From Sipunculus nudus (taxonomy: Eukaryota; Annelida; Sipuncula; Golfingiida; Sipunculidae), in NCBI GenBank assembly GCA_026874595.1, contig CM049307.1, positions 48,269,678 through 48,333,677 of the forward strand: a stretch of 64,000 nucleotides of DNA, given 5' to 3'. The notes beneath the pieces are model-generated. The model did no database searches. It saw only the letters and a program-made list of their open reading frames with translations, and had not been told where the DNA came from. Positions 11,166 through 24,120 of this stretch are shown here, piece by piece. Position 1 is the stretch's first letter, and each line of letters opens with the position of its first letter. The position numbers were made by a program, and so were the translations under genes.

Positions 11166-13340
11166 ACCATTAGACTTAATGTTAAGCTTCTGAAAATGAT
11201 ATCAACTAAGGAAAAACAGGGTATATTCTGTGGAAATTCTAGAACCACACCAACTTGTAATTAAGCGTCAATATGAGGTTACCATTTTCAGATATTTGGT
11301 GGAGTAAATGTTAGTGTGGTCTTTATACGCTCACATGATTTTACGATTATTTGAAGTAAAATAATGATAAGTGTGGATATGCACTTAATTTAAAGGTAAC
11401 ATGATATGGTTGTGTTTAGGTATATATGTGAAAAACGTATATATGTATATAAAGAAAAGCAAAATGAAAACAGGTCAATGCGCTTTCATATATTTATTCA
11501 AAAATAATCAATGAATCATGGATGAAAATAATAAATATTATACATAATTATTATAGAAATTGTTTTGAAATTCATTTTAGAGCCGGTTATATGGTGTAAA
11601 ACCTGGATATGGGAGATCAATTAAAGTATTTATTAAGGGCATGAAAGTTGGTTTTCAGTATGTGACCAGATTTTAAATTTTAAATCGAGAATAACAATTG
11701 CACATTTCCCACTCACAACTAATCAAATAGGGTTCAAGGGCATATTAGAGCATGTACTGAAGTTATAACAATGCGGCGAAGTATGGGGTGATATTTTATG
11801 CAGTTAAAATAAAAACAGAACTAGATTTGGAAAGCACTGGAGGCCTCCCACGCAACTAAACGGTCACGTTTAATCGACTATGGACCTTTAGGAATAAGGC
11901 GAATGTCAAAATTAAATATCAGATGCACATCTGTTACTTTGGGTTAATATTTTGCCAAAAGTTTAGCTTTTGAAAGTCAGTCATGTTGGAGATCTGGAGA
12001 AAACAGGCCATTGCAGAAGGAAGACAAAACAATGAACAAAATTACCTAAGTAATCAACCCATTCTGCAGGGTAGCCTGCACCAGATAGACCCAAATAATA
12101 CTTCATCCTAATATGGATATACAAATTAACTCATAAACTCCTATATGAGCCTCCCCTTCCGACGAAACCAGGCTTAATTAACAGATATGCAGACCCTTCA
12201 TTCCAGTTTAGCAAGCCTGGAGTGTCTACATCTGGTTATTCTAACGCCGAATCTTTTGTTCAAAGGCTTCAGTCGTTAATATATATGACCACAGACGCGG
12301 AAGTGGAATTTCGATGACAGAAGGGCATGTTTGTCTGTCATGCAGACGATATTTTAAGGTTTGCGATCAAAATTTCATATATGAAGTCTCACAAAGTGAT
12401 AATGATTAATACAGTTGCATTACCGAATATATAAGATAAATTTGTTTATCGTTAATACACCCACATATCGACTAATTTCCTTATAAGTTACATGAATTAT
12501 ATATACAATTATGATTGCGGTAAAAATGTTAAAGGAAAAGCCCAAGTCTTATCGCTTCCGGCTACACATCATAATTGCAAATATAAATGCTGAAATGTTG
12601 TAAACCCCTAATTGATACGACAAAACTGTTTGATGAATCCACAATATATTCTCGTAAATATCCCGGGAGATAGACGCGGACCCTGCCACTAACAATATAA
12701 AAAAGACATAGCCGACGATAACTATGGAGTAAAACGCTGAGAACACATTTTGTCATATGAAGGTAAAAAAAAAAAAAAAAAAAGGAGAGAGGCTGAGAGA
12801 GTTAGACCGGGCAAAGCAGCTGTTGACGACAAAGCAAGTGCCGTGTACAGATAAAGAAAAAAAATGTTGTGGTTGAATGGTATTTCCGCATAGACTACTG
12901 AAAGCTATGTCTAGTGTCTTAGTGAGGATATGAAGAACCGCAGTAGGCGTCTGGCACCAGCTTCCCAGACAATCAGAGATTGTAGTGGAATTTACTCGAG
13001 GCATACCATCCCCTTTGGACGAACACATCCAAATCTATCACGTTCCCAGGACAGAGCCGGCCTTGGGAAGGTCGCATTCTAATTCTTGACGCCTAGCCTG
13101 GTCTATGGCCTATATTTTGTTGTGGTGTATTATGAAATCCCGCAAACCTCTTATTTTTTAAGCTGATTAATATTTCGCCAGTTTTCAACCAAGCATTTGC
13201 CAAAATGTCAGCCAAGGTACAAAATAATAATTGTATATTTTTTTTTACAAACTGTAAAATTGCGTGCTGGAAGAATGCTGTTTTCTTTATTAAAATAAAG
13301 CCGGCGCATGTGGATGGGACTTTCACAAAATACTTTACAT
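11166..13340. other. Non-coding stretch, no gene seen
   Basis: A+T-rich unique DNA. An A-run with AGAG-rich sequence lies at 12765-12800. A 91-codon minus-strand frame at 12753-13028 ends in a poly-Phe tail encoded by that A-run and has no domain I recognise. Confidence 0.5.
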
Positions 13341-13359
13341 TTTCTTCCTCTATCCTTTA

Positions 13360-13625
13360 TTGTTATTATAATTATTATTATTATCATCAGCGTCATCATG
13401 AGCTATTTCATTGTTTTTAATGATGATTTTTTATGATTACCCATTTTATTATTATTACTTATAACAGTAGCAGTTGTATAAGTATTTTATTATTATAATT
13501 ATTGTTATTATCATTAGTAGTCTGTTTATATATAGTTAATCTGTTTATTATTAACATTATTATTATTAGTAGTATCTATTTATTATTATTAAAATTACTA
13601 TTAACTCTATTATTATTCCTTAAGG
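13360..13625. repeat. Imperfect (TTA)n-rich tract
   Basis: Blocks of ATT/TTA trinucleotides, interrupted by CATCAGCGTCATCATG and GTAGTAG-type variants, recur over about 265 bp. An old, decayed trinucleotide microsatellite. Confidence 0.85.
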
Positions 13626-16600
13626 GCTACCTTGGCTGATTAAACCGTGAAATTAATGACACAATAAAATTTTTGCTGTTACGTAGGTCACAGTATGTCC
13701 ATATTTCTACCTGTGTTATCCATGCTTAAAAATCACAGTTTATTATGATCAAAGCTTTGAATAATGAATATTGTGTCTTGGTAAAATGTAACTCACGCAG
13801 AGAGAGGAAACTGAGTTTTTTGTTGACGTTTATTACAACATATCAATATCAGTACTGTTAGAACCTCTTTGATCAACAAACACGGTATTTCAGATTTTCC
13901 CATGCACATTCACACAGATAGAATACAACAACTGCCACACTGAAAGATAATTAACAAAAGGTTGCATCTAATGGTTGAAACATGAAAAAAAAATATATTG
14001 AAAAAGATTGTGTTCTTATTTTATTTATATATATCAGAGGTGTCGCATATATAACTGTCCAAAGCAAAAACAGTCAATAAACAGTGCTTATATTCGGGAG
14101 ATACAGGGAGACATTAATTTATCGGAAATACATAAGGTTTACCGCTTCCAGCTTTAAGTATATCGGTACATAGCTAGTGTACCATCATTGGGTTCACACT
14201 TCATGGAAAATGTTTCTGAGACACTTTGTAAAACGCCAAACGATGTACTCAGTCGGTAATGTATTTTTAAAACCGGAATATAGTTCTAAATCTTTTGTGA
14301 CGGGAGGAATTGTCGCTAAAATCAATTAAACTTGAATCCCAGCATATTCTTTTCCAAATTCCTTACAGCAGATGTAAGTAGGGTAATAAATTAAATTAAA
14401 TAAGAGTGGTTCGTCCCACTGACCTTGACTGGGCTTAATTGATTTCTCACGAGAGGCGAGGAAAAACAGGTCGACACCAAAGTCATTGAATATTGCATTG
14501 TGGGTAAAGTACTGCAATTGTGCGAGGCAACGTTTAAAAGCAGTTAACGCAGATGTCGAAGTTTTTGAAAAGTACTAGTTCAGCTGTCGTGTCGCAATAA
14601 TATGACCAAGGCTGAACATTATTCAAGATGTTTCCGGAAAAAGCACAGATGAACGCCATCTTCATTCGCACGAAAAAGCCAGCGCCACCTACACTTATAG
14701 TGTTTAATTTTAACAATATTGAATACATTGGATGCTTAAAGACTGAACACAATTGCCCTATTATCTACTTAAGGCATGCGTTAAAAATTATAATATAATA
14801 AATCAGCAGTCATTAACTATTCGGGCCATTTCTTTCTGAGTTTTATGAACGTTGCAGATGTTTGGGAATGCTTGTGCAAGTTCGAAACTGTTGTCTGTGG
14901 ACTAATTAACCTCTAATTTGTGCAACCAACTTTCAAAATGAGCATGTCAGTTAGAAAAACACGTAAAACTAAATAGTGCACGCGAAATGGGAATTAGCAG
15001 CGCTGACTAAATGATATAACAAGGGCGCGTTGATAACAAAATGTTTTACTTCTATATTTGAATATATTTTTTCTATTTTACATAATAATCTAAAGAGGCA
15101 ATAATAAGTAATAATATATGAATATATTGAAGGATATAACATTGTCCCGCTTCGTTCTGTTATGCTTTGGCATTATATAACAAATAATAATAAAAAAAAA
15201 AACTGTTAACACACAATATATATAAATAAATATATTCTCCAAACACAGTGTGCATAACCGCATATACACGTTTAAAGGATAAGTCTATTTTCATTCTTCC
15301 TGTCCGTTCTCATGAAAACGTTATCTTCTTAATAGTAGGAACAAACGTTTAAACAAGAGTCGGAGACGCTCATAGGCTTCCGCAATGTGTTTAACTGGGA
15401 ACGGGTGGCATCAGTGATGCCCATATATCTCCAAACCTTGGAAAGAAACCAAAATACATACAAAATATATATTTATAAAAGAGAACGCATGAGCTTTTTA
15501 GGTATCTAGATAACCCTGTTTTTAACTGGTAGTGTTGGGATGCCTTTGTAAAAATCACAGATTTTAACTAGAGATGCAAGGGTCAGGTCTTACATTGATT
15601 TAATTATTGTGCATGGTAAAAAACTAACAACAAACTTGAAAACAACATTTCTAAAATAGGTGACTGGCACGGTTGTGGTCAAGAAATATGTCTACAATGT
15701 GTTTTGCTCAAACCTTATGCCGCTGCCGGGAAAGTTTGTACTAGAATTTTCATGAAGTATGCCTCGCATGTTTCAGTCATTTGCACATTTGTATATTTCA
15801 GTCATTTTGTCACTGGTCGGTAAGATCATGTTAGACATCGTGAAAATGCATCATTTTTATGAGACACTAACAGGCGATATCTCTCAGTCTCTCTTAGCCA
15901 AGCTCCTAAAGTTATCTTCTTTATCACGATTAATGTAGGAGAGAAGAAAAGCAATGTTTCTAATAAATATTTACTCTTTATATAAAGTTAAAATTTCACA
16001 CCTGAGGAAGGGGGCCGAGCACACGAAAGCTAGTGTATCAGAACCTACACAAAGTTTATCTTCAAACAGGTGTCAATCATTTACATTGCTTTTTTGACTG
16101 TTAAAATAACATGTACAAGCGGTAACATTTGTATCAATAAAACGGATAACATAAAAGGACCACACAGGTAAGAACTCTAAAAAAAGATTTCAGTGAACCA
16201 GACCGCATTTATTGCCCCATGTTAGCTGACTCGTGGAGGCTCTTCGCAATGCATTATTGTGGCCGACACACAAGACCCGTGGTAGATAAATATGTATCTT
16301 TGTTACAACATATATAATGTGACAAAAAACCATGGAAACACAGCAGACAGTGCTTGGGAATTGGTACTGCATGGTTTACGTTACCTTCACTTAGGTACAC
16401 TTAAAGCGACATATATCAGACATATTGATGGCGTCAATAGACTACATGCTATGTGACGCCTACTGCTAGACAGAAGACATTTGTGGAGTCAGCTCTTCAT
16501 GTATTTTACACCTAAGGTGACATGAGCAGACGCTGCTAAAGTTGAACCGCATGCTAGTTACACCAGCATAGCGAGCAGAAGTTCTGAGCCACTATAGTAT

Positions 16601-17225
16601 GTAACTAACACTTAACGGGTGATGTATCAAACACTTTAGCGGAGTCGCTACATCATATGCCAGGGTAAACCATGGTAATGCACAACGCGTTTGTTGAATT
16701 GGTAATACAAGCCGTGTCTTACTTTAGGGACCTTTGGAGCCGCATTTGTATTTATAGAGGCGGTAATACAGGCTTGGAGCACACTTAGGCGGAACGATTT
16801 GGTTTTCCAACTGTATAAGTATTACGCCATTAAAGAAAGAACGAGGCAGCTGAGAGCTGATAGAATACACACAGGGATAGAACGGGAGGAAAAACCGACT
16901 CGATGTATTACGGGCTCATTAAAGAACCCCTTTAAAATTCTGATCCGCCGGCTTAAATCTTGCTCTAAAACACAGCGATCAGTGCTAACAGACGGGTAAT
17001 AATGGCTGAAATTGGTCGCACTTTTACTCGGTTGCTGCTGAACGGTTTCCGAGCGTCATTGCTCTCTGTGATACCAAAGTACTGAACCAAATCTCGAAGC
17101 ACTATCTGTTAAAAATGCATTAATTACATGCTGTTAATTAAATTCCTATCTAAAGCATTGTTCTCATTTATTATCAAATATATAACACCTATAAGGGACC
17201 AGAAATTCGCAATCAGATGAATACT
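13626..17225. other. Non-coding stretch, no gene seen
   Basis: Mostly A+T-rich unique DNA. An inverted CATGGTTTAC word recurs about 300 bp apart (near 16371 and 16665). Near 16003 there is a CTGAGGA-GAAA motif reported as a finding. No convincing coding frame. Confidence 0.45.
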
Positions 17226-17372
17226 AGCCTCCGCCATGTGAACATTCACTTATTCGGCCCATATTCCTAGGTTCATTCGTGTATAAGTTACTGCACATAT
17301 GTGACTATTCCTTGATGACGTTTCTGGATCCGGAACGCACACACAAACAGACGAACCTGAATGAACGCATTG
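17226..17372 (+). repeat. Dispersed repeat family C, partial copy
   Basis: Blocks GCCTCCGCC, CATTCACTTATTCG, ATAAGTTACTGCACAT, TTCCTTGATGACG and GAATGAACGCA occur in the same order, inverted, at 27201-27445. Shorter than that copy: it lacks the middle section with the GGATCCGG context. Non-coding. Confidence 0.7.
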
Positions 17373-17749
17373 AGACAAAAAGTAATATTCTGAGGCCCGG
17401 TCACAATGGAACAGGCAGCGTTAAGTCTGATGAACAACTCTCACTTTGCCATATAAAAAATGGTTTGGTCTAGAATATAGAACAGATGTAGAAAAATGAA
17501 ATGGAAAGTAGGAAAATTAAATGTCCGAGTCTATATGGTCAAACAGACTACCGATCGAACGCCACCATCCGAGCCATGGAGAGTCCTTAGTTATTATTGC
17601 TAGTTGTACAATCCATGTTAAATAAATAAAGTTTATATTTAGAACGTCTAACAAAAGTGATGGAAAGAGGATTGTGCAGATATAGGGTTAATATGTGGGG
17701 TGAAACAAGGGTTCCATGTGAGTATCAAGTTAATAATTATAATATATAA
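17373..17749. other. Non-coding stretch, no gene seen
   Basis: Unique A+T-rich DNA between the family C repeat and the LINE relic; nothing recognised. Confidence 0.5.
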
Positions 17750-18290
17750 TATATAGTATTTGTATAGTGCCAATGCTCCGATGGTCGGACTCACAGCGCA
17801 ATTCACACACACACACACACACAATTTCATGGAAATCTATTTCCTGTGCCTGATCCAGAAAAAAATGATGCATATTAATTACCAAAAGCTTGCCAAAAGA
17901 GATACGTTTTTAAATTATTTTTAAATGATACGAGAGTAGGAGATTTTCTAAGTGTAATGGGAAGTGAATTCCAAACTTTTGGGGCTATGAAACGGAAGGA
18001 ACGTTCACCGATTTTCATATTACACTTTAGTACTTTAATATTTCCGCCAGCCGAGCGCAGCGTACACAAAGGCCATTAGGTTATTATTTTTTTCCAGTCA
18101 AATATGATGGAAGTGAGTCACTAAAACGGCGGTAAACAAAAACAGAAATTTTGTATTGTATGCGGTACTTGACGGGAAGCCAATCGAGCTGTTTGAGCAG
18201 CGGGGTGACGTGGTCGGTCTTACGCTTCTAAAGAATGAGACGCACAGCATTATTCAACAAGTTAAATTTGCAAAAGAAAACCATTTCCCC
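17750..18290 (-). mobile_element. 5'-truncated non-LTR retrotransposon (LINE) relic
   Basis: The minus strand encodes the C-terminal end of a LINE reverse-transcriptase polyprotein in two pieces. Piece one (about 18290 down to 18084) reads NNAVRLIL, stop, KRKTDHVTPLLKQLDWLPVK, followed by YRIQYKISVFVY and LPSYL. Piece two (18069-17875) reads GERSFRFIAPKVWNSLPI and then SFKNNLKTYLF before the stop. Both match the known tail of CR1/L2/Jockey-type ORF2 proteins (AARLILRTRR..HVTPLLRQLHWLPV; APRLWNSLP; FKxxLKTHLF). There is an internal stop, a stop after GKK and a frame change between the pieces. The 3' part has a (CA)n tract and GCATTGGCACTATACAAAT, a typical LINE 3' end. Only the last few hundred bases survive, as expected from 5' truncation at insertion. 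Not functional; the catalytic YADD region is absent. Confidence 0.9.
17875..18069 (-). pseudogene. LINE ORF2 C-terminal fragment
   Basis: An open stretch of 64 codons inside the LINE relic. The Met at its start is fortuitous, since the homologous frame is interrupted just upstream. The residues IAPKVWNSLP and FKNNLKTYLF place it at the extreme C terminus of the polyprotein, after the reverse-transcriptase domain. The stop at 17875 is likely the original one, because typical LINE 3'-UTR sequence follows. Confidence 0.85.
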
Positions 18291-20459
18291 GGTATAAAAC
18301 CCGTTACATGCGTACCCTCTCTTCATCTATAGGAGAAAACAATATTGATCTAGATTGAAACAGGATGGGCGGGTGACCCCAGTATCAAGACAAATTATCT
18401 GTTATCATCTGTTTTATCAACACGACACGAAATATTTATGAATAATAACATCTGGCAAATGTCCAGAGTTGCATGTAATAGTCCTTCTAGTAGGATAAAA
18501 AAAAATGTGATCGTACACGAGGTACTCCATTTTCCTGATTCCAGCGTTCATTTTCAATCGATAAATATAGCGGGGTTATGTAGACAAGTCTCGTTTGATC
18601 GTGCTCAGGTCAACAGCTGATGACCTCTGTTCCCGAGAAATCTCACGAGAAAACGAAAGGTTCCCGTAACATCCCAGCGGCTTACAATTTAGTCTGGTCC
18701 GCCTCCAGTTTTAAGGTCTATCTCGAATCTGACTAGCCCGTGCATGACCTTTAAGCCTTGGCTTGATGTCAAAATGCCCTGTTTCCACGATGATCAATCT
18801 GACTCAAGAAAAACCAGGGTTGCTGGTTTGTTGGAGTATAATACAAAACTTGCCAAACTCTACACCACGACAAAAAGTAAGATTTCATTCCTGCGTGGGA
18901 ATATGGACTTATCTTCGAGCAATTAATCTTTGAGCCATGGTCTAATGTAATATATACCACTGCTTGAAAAGATAAGTAAGTAAGAAAGCATTCGAAAGGC
19001 ATTTGATTCCTGCATTAATTTAGTGTAGTTCCTTCCCAACAACACACATCTTGCCTTTAACAAAAAAGTTCCTAAATTATAGCCTTCTACTCCAAGACTG
19101 GTAGAACAATACATCTATGGCGTACTCTTAGCGTCACATTAATTATTCATATTCGTGAAAGCTATTCACCAAAGATATATTCCCATGGGGGTTGTTAAGG
19201 TGTGTTGCAGTAATGTTGTCCTACAGTTTTTTCAGCCACTTATGTTCTTCACAGATCGGGTGATTCAATTAGTGACAGTTTCACTACTTTAAAAGCATAT
19301 TCTTTTGCATCTTTTACTTAAAAGCGTAACGTTCAATGACCAGGAATTTTCAAGACATTTTATTAAAAAAAGTCTGTGTACCGTGACAGTTTTATTATAT
19401 ACTCAGCAATGAAATTCATTTTTGTATTAGATTTTTATAGAAAAATATCTATTAAGATATATCCTTACCTAGCCCAATAACAAATCAAAATATTGTATTA
19501 AAATACCATAAATTAGTGAAAACAAAATTTCGGTGTTCTGACCAAAAGCAGAATAAAACGCTGGTAAAAGAAAAAAACTGAAACATTAATATTGATTTGG
19601 TATTAGAGGTTACCATCATTCAGAAATCCATAGGTCTGGTCTTAATGTACAAAAAAAAAAACAGAACAGAATAATGATCATGTTTGATTGCAACAACAGG
19701 CAGCTGCATTGAAATCTGTCAACTGCGGAAAGTTGTTTAGTTTATCTGTTCTTAACTGTTTACTTTATCTTTATTGTAAATCTATCAGCATGGATTAACA
19801 TATTAAACCCATGAAAACCATACGAGTGTGTCAATTAGTTATTTAATACTAGGTACAATTTTAATTTGGACACACATAATTACATAATTACTCCAAATTG
19901 TTTGACGAAGAAAATTCATGATGACGAGCCCCTTTTTTAAATTTCGATATCACCTTAGATTATACAAAACGTTCAGTCCGCAGGTGATGTCCACTATTCA
20001 GGAAACCCTCTTTCGAACAGTTTCAGTATTATATAAAATTACGATATAATTAACTAAATTTCGAGTTTATCCAAATTATAAAGAGGGCGAAGTTGAAGAT
20101 GATATTCACTTTACACTATGTCTGTGCACATTGTATAGTTTACTATATAGCAGTGTTTGCTCAGAAAACAACGATTTCAATAACATTTCAAAGCAGGAAA
20201 GAATTGTATATTTATTAGTTAATTACGCTTAACAGATGTATGAATATTTAGATACAAGACAGGCTAACTGTTTATTCCATCATATATAGCATTGACTAAT
20301 ATTTGATTATCTGGTGTCTCCTAAATCCCACTGAGGGTTGGGTGCCATTTGATTTGTAAATTAACTATTAATTAATCTACAATTAAGACTTAATGAGAGC
20401 GTGTCTTTATAATAAAACGATTGTACTTTCACTGTGACATTTGCTCTCGGTTTCTTTTT
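18291..20459. other. Non-coding stretch, no gene seen
   Basis: A+T-rich unique DNA. Overlapping 60-77-codon frames on both strands near 18.75-19.0 kb are mirror images of the same bases and not supported as genes. Confidence 0.5.
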
Positions 20460-20840
20460 TACGTAAGTAGTCAACGTCTGTACTCATCGGGTCGCGTGAC
20501 GGCCTGACGACGTTGGCCAATCAATTATCTGGGAGGCATTAAACGAAATCTACGCTAGACCGCACATAGCGTTAACCTCGCGCGACATGATGGGCTGACC
20601 GAGGGGGTTTCCTGAGGAAGACACTCCCTTGAAAAGATGGCGGCTAAATTGAACTGTCGGATCACAGTGTTTTCAGATATATCAAAAGAGAATTTGAGCA
20701 GTTCAGCAGTGCATCATGCCGTACCATATTCGAGAATGGTTACGGAAGTCTTGACAATCTTGACTGGCGGCGTTTATTACAAATCGGGAGTCGTGAACGC
20801 TACGTCACCGCTGGCGTTTTTATGCCATTTTTAGCATAAT
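20460..20840 (+). promoter_or_regulatory. Candidate promoter with CCAAT and YY1-like start
   Basis: A GC- and CpG-richer island in A+T-rich surroundings. It holds GGCCAATCA (CCAAT box at 20517-20521) and, about 115 bp on, AAGATGGCGGC at 20634-20644. The latter is a perfect YY1 core and also a strong Kozak-type start. From that ATG an open frame runs 65 codons (20637-20834), starting MAAKLNCRITVF, without a domain I recognise. A promoter with a short first exon would fit, but I see no clear downstream splice donor (GTRAGT). Chance remains possible. Confidence 0.35.
20637..20834 (+). CDS. Hypothetical short ORF at YY1/Kozak motif
   Basis: A 65-codon frame with an excellent start context (AAGATGGCG). 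The product starts MAAKLNCRITVF, has a mixed composition and ends hydrophobic (PLAFLCHF). No signal peptide, repeat or known motif is convincing. It is included only because the start context and upstream CCAAT box coincide. More likely a chance frame or part of an exon than a complete protein. Confidence 0.12.
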   Translation: MAAKLNCRITVFSDISKENLSSSAVHHAVPYSRMVTEVLTILTGGVYYKSGVVNATSPLAFLCHF

Positions 20841-21059
20841 CATTCCGCCGTCTCAAGGGTCACCTTGTTGCTTACCTTACCTTATTCATGTTATTATTTG
20901 ATAATTATATAATTTGATTTTGTTTCACAGACCTGTCTACATTGTTTTATAGACTGATCATCAAAGTAAACATGAACCCATGTTTAATGGAAATAAGTTA
21001 TAAACATATAGTAAACTATATTTTCTTTACATGATTTATACAAATTGTTATTATAACTA

Positions 21060-21260
21060 ATCCAGGCTCTCTCTATGGCTCAGATGGTGGCGATCGGTAT
21101 TGTCTAGAGAAAACCACTGGCCACTACAACCCTCTGCCAGGGCCACGCCAGGGTTAGAACGGAGCGTTTTACCCCTCGACTGTCCAGGTCCCGTTTGAAA
21201 GGTTTCTGATATTTTGTCATATAAATCAATGCGTACTGCTAATGTTTTAGTGGAAAACGG
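21060..21260 (-). mobile_element. Possible SINE-like fragment
   Basis: On the minus strand, GTTCTAACCC resembles a decayed tRNA B box. It is followed by GTGGCCAGTGGTTTTCTCT, a phrase I associate with tRNA-related repeats of bivalves. No A box, 3' tail or target duplication could be found. The flanking DNA (20841-21059) holds nothing recognised. Confidence 0.3.
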
Positions 21261-23640
21261 GGACATTTTTAGTTCTTTTGTGTTCTCTTCGCATTTAATC
21301 TAAAGAATTTGATAGAGCGTGTTGGTCTAGCTTAAGCCACGATGACGTAACTTCATGGTATTAAGTCATGTTCTTTTCCTCCAAGAAAGAGAGCTTTCAA
21401 CCGTTCAATTTCAAGAAGTTCCAGTGATATAGTTTATGGCAGGTCATATTATTCAATATATACGAATAAAATATGATTTTTGGCAGTTGATATAATTTAA
21501 TATCCGAACAAACGTGAAAGTATTATAATAATACTCAATCCTATATGTACAGTTTAAACGATACACATGGGCATACCCGTGACAACACGGAATGATAAAT
21601 AACACAAAAGTTTACGAATTCTTTTGCGAAAGTACCTCCAGGGATATATGCTCTGTTCCTATCTTGTTCACTGCATTATACACTGTCTGTATATCCTTGC
21701 TAAATCCTAGATTCACTCCAGCCCTAGAGTGACTAAAATCAAGATAAAAAGAAGGGCGGTCAGTGCTGAATCTGATATACTTGTTTATCACATACTTGAC
21801 TTACACAGTAATCCTAAATCCTAATCTCGTTTGATATACTAACTATCTTCTTTCACAAGGGCTTTGTCAAACACACCAGTAATTTGATTCGATGGATGTC
21901 CCGGCAAACGTATTACTCCACTCAAGATGCTATGACGTCATGGCTTGGAAAACATGGTGCCCGAGGGGTATCGTTTTTCATATTAGTATATACAAACGGA
22001 AGACGTTCCTGTTAAGTGATGAATTATCATTATATTAGAACACTCGGCTGTTGCATGATGGAGCGGGTAGTGTTAAGGGTCGCACCCTGAGGGTTTGTCT
22101 GGGCTTGAATTGCAATTTGAAGTCGGCTACATTTACAAGCTAACGCGAATAATTACTACTCCTATGTCACGGTAGCTTTGTCAGTTGCAGCTTCAGAAAA
22201 ATGATGGATGAGAGACGGTCACTCGTCCAAGAGCTATATCAGTCCCACACACTGATAAAATTGATGCATCCCAAACAAAATAATAAGCCGTTCAAAGAAG
22301 CACAGCTGTTTATCAGAGCGCACGTTGTGCGGTTTGGGGATCAGTCATAGAGGAGTTGCGGTTCCTTTGATCTGGGGCCCGGAGCTATCCGAGAACCCAA
22401 ACTTTTATTGATGCTGCGAGGTATCATCATCGGGGAACGTAACGTTATGAGCATTCCCTCAGGCAGCGCATCAAATTCATCATAATTTTTATAACGTTTC
22501 TTCCTTGTGTACCTCCAACTCTAATCCCGGAATTTTTCCTTCTTTTAACAAGTCTAATCTATGCGATCGTAATAAAAGTCAAAATGGCTTCAAGGCAGAG
22601 AATGGTTTTATCTTTTAAGTCATGATCATATTGACTTTTGTCATTTTTAACATTCCTCTGCGTGAAATGAAAACTCTTACTCTAAAAGCAACGGTCAGTG
22701 AAGATTATTAATGTATCTGGTGATAAATGGAAGTTATAATGAGAAACAGGACCTGTTATAATAATTCTGCCGTGGAAAAAGGCTAATGCGAATATTTATC
22801 TTTGCCAATGACATATAAATTCTATTCCCATGTCAAAATGATTAATGATGAGAATACGTTATGATTTATATATTTCTGCTTCGAGTTTGTATAATCAGGT
22901 TCTTCGAAGAGAAACAGAGAGTTCGATTGTCCTCCAACATGACATTTGGAACGTCTAAGTGATACAGACAAAACACTTTTCAAACTTAAATGTGAGGATA
23001 ATGTTATAAAAAGATTCCTGAATTTGCCCACATACACATATGCAAAGAAAGAGTGAAACCATTGAAGGTAGTATCGCCATAATAGTTATTTCTCAATGAA
23101 GCCAGTGAAAAATCACCGTCAAATAATTTCTATAACTGGAATGGAACTGAGATTAAACAGCAAATGTCTTCATCAAAGTGTGTGATATGAAAGGCGTAGC
23201 AGGCAGGTATGATGTCCATGTTCTGTTAACGCAACCTTGATTCAGCTGTTATATATTAGTGTCTTAGGATGTCGGTGGGTTAACAGCAATTTACAATGTA
23301 AGGGTACATGGACAGGGATGTTATCAATGCTAAATATACAAGTAGTGTGTTAACCGCAGATCTGATCAAGTGTGGTTTTAAAGTGTCTTTCAAGACATCC
23401 ATGGAGTAACAGACAAACCACAATGGAAATATTCTAAAGACAGGGAGACATGGTTGTTTGGAAGATATTTTCACTCATAAGGCCTCCCTCTTTCAATTGA
23501 CAACACAATTAGTGAGAATGTTATTTATGATTTGGCTGATGAACACTCTAGAGACGTGGACCGAATTCAGTCTCAGACAGGAAGCGTGCTTGTTACCACT
23601 AGAACACGACCTGGCGGGGCCCGAGCGGACCACACGATAA
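21261..23640. other. Non-coding stretch, no gene seen
   Basis: Unique DNA with a moderately GC-rich segment at about 22.2-22.5 kb. Nothing recognised as a gene, repeat or RNA. Confidence 0.5.
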
Positions 23641-24120
23641 ATTTAACTATTTTATAGTACCTAATAGAAAGCCGAGCTCGGCAGTGACGCTTTCTTTCAC
23701 TGTGACCTAGGCCATCAGCTGTCCTTCAGGAAACAAGGTTTGTCGTGATTAATGGCGCAATAGAACAGGTTCGGTAAACCATCTGTCCTGCCTCATCAGG
23801 GATGTGGAATTTGCAGAAAACAAGCCACTGAGAAGCAAAAAGAACACTGGTTCCTGTCCCGCTTTAATTAATGTCAGGTCCGCACAGAGGGCGACAATTC
23901 AAACTTTTCTTGCCGGGGAAATCTATAGCCCACGCTCCTGTTCGCCAGGCTTTCATAAATTATAAACTCATCTGGGGGAAAATACTTCCAATTTGTAAGA
24001 AACTCTATTAAATAGTGACTGGGTGAATTATTTGAATATTCATTCTTTAATCGCTGGCGCCCAATGAATATGAGAAAAACGAGGAAATGTTAATGATCGG
24101 CGACAGAGGGAAATCACTCA
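23641..24120. promoter_or_regulatory. Candidate regulatory island
   Basis: Repeat-free, GC-richer segment with TTTAATTAATG, TTTCATAAATTATAAAC and other homeodomain-type TAAT/TTAT cores. No open frame of note. Regulatory function is inference only. Confidence 0.2.

Noticed and set aside
13205-13420. Short frames around the TTA-rich tract on both strands
   Set aside because: Encoded by trinucleotide repeats (Tyr/Ile runs).
16371-16680. Inverted CATGGTTTAC words 300 bp apart as transposon ends
   Set aside because: Only 10 bp match and no target duplication; can be chance.
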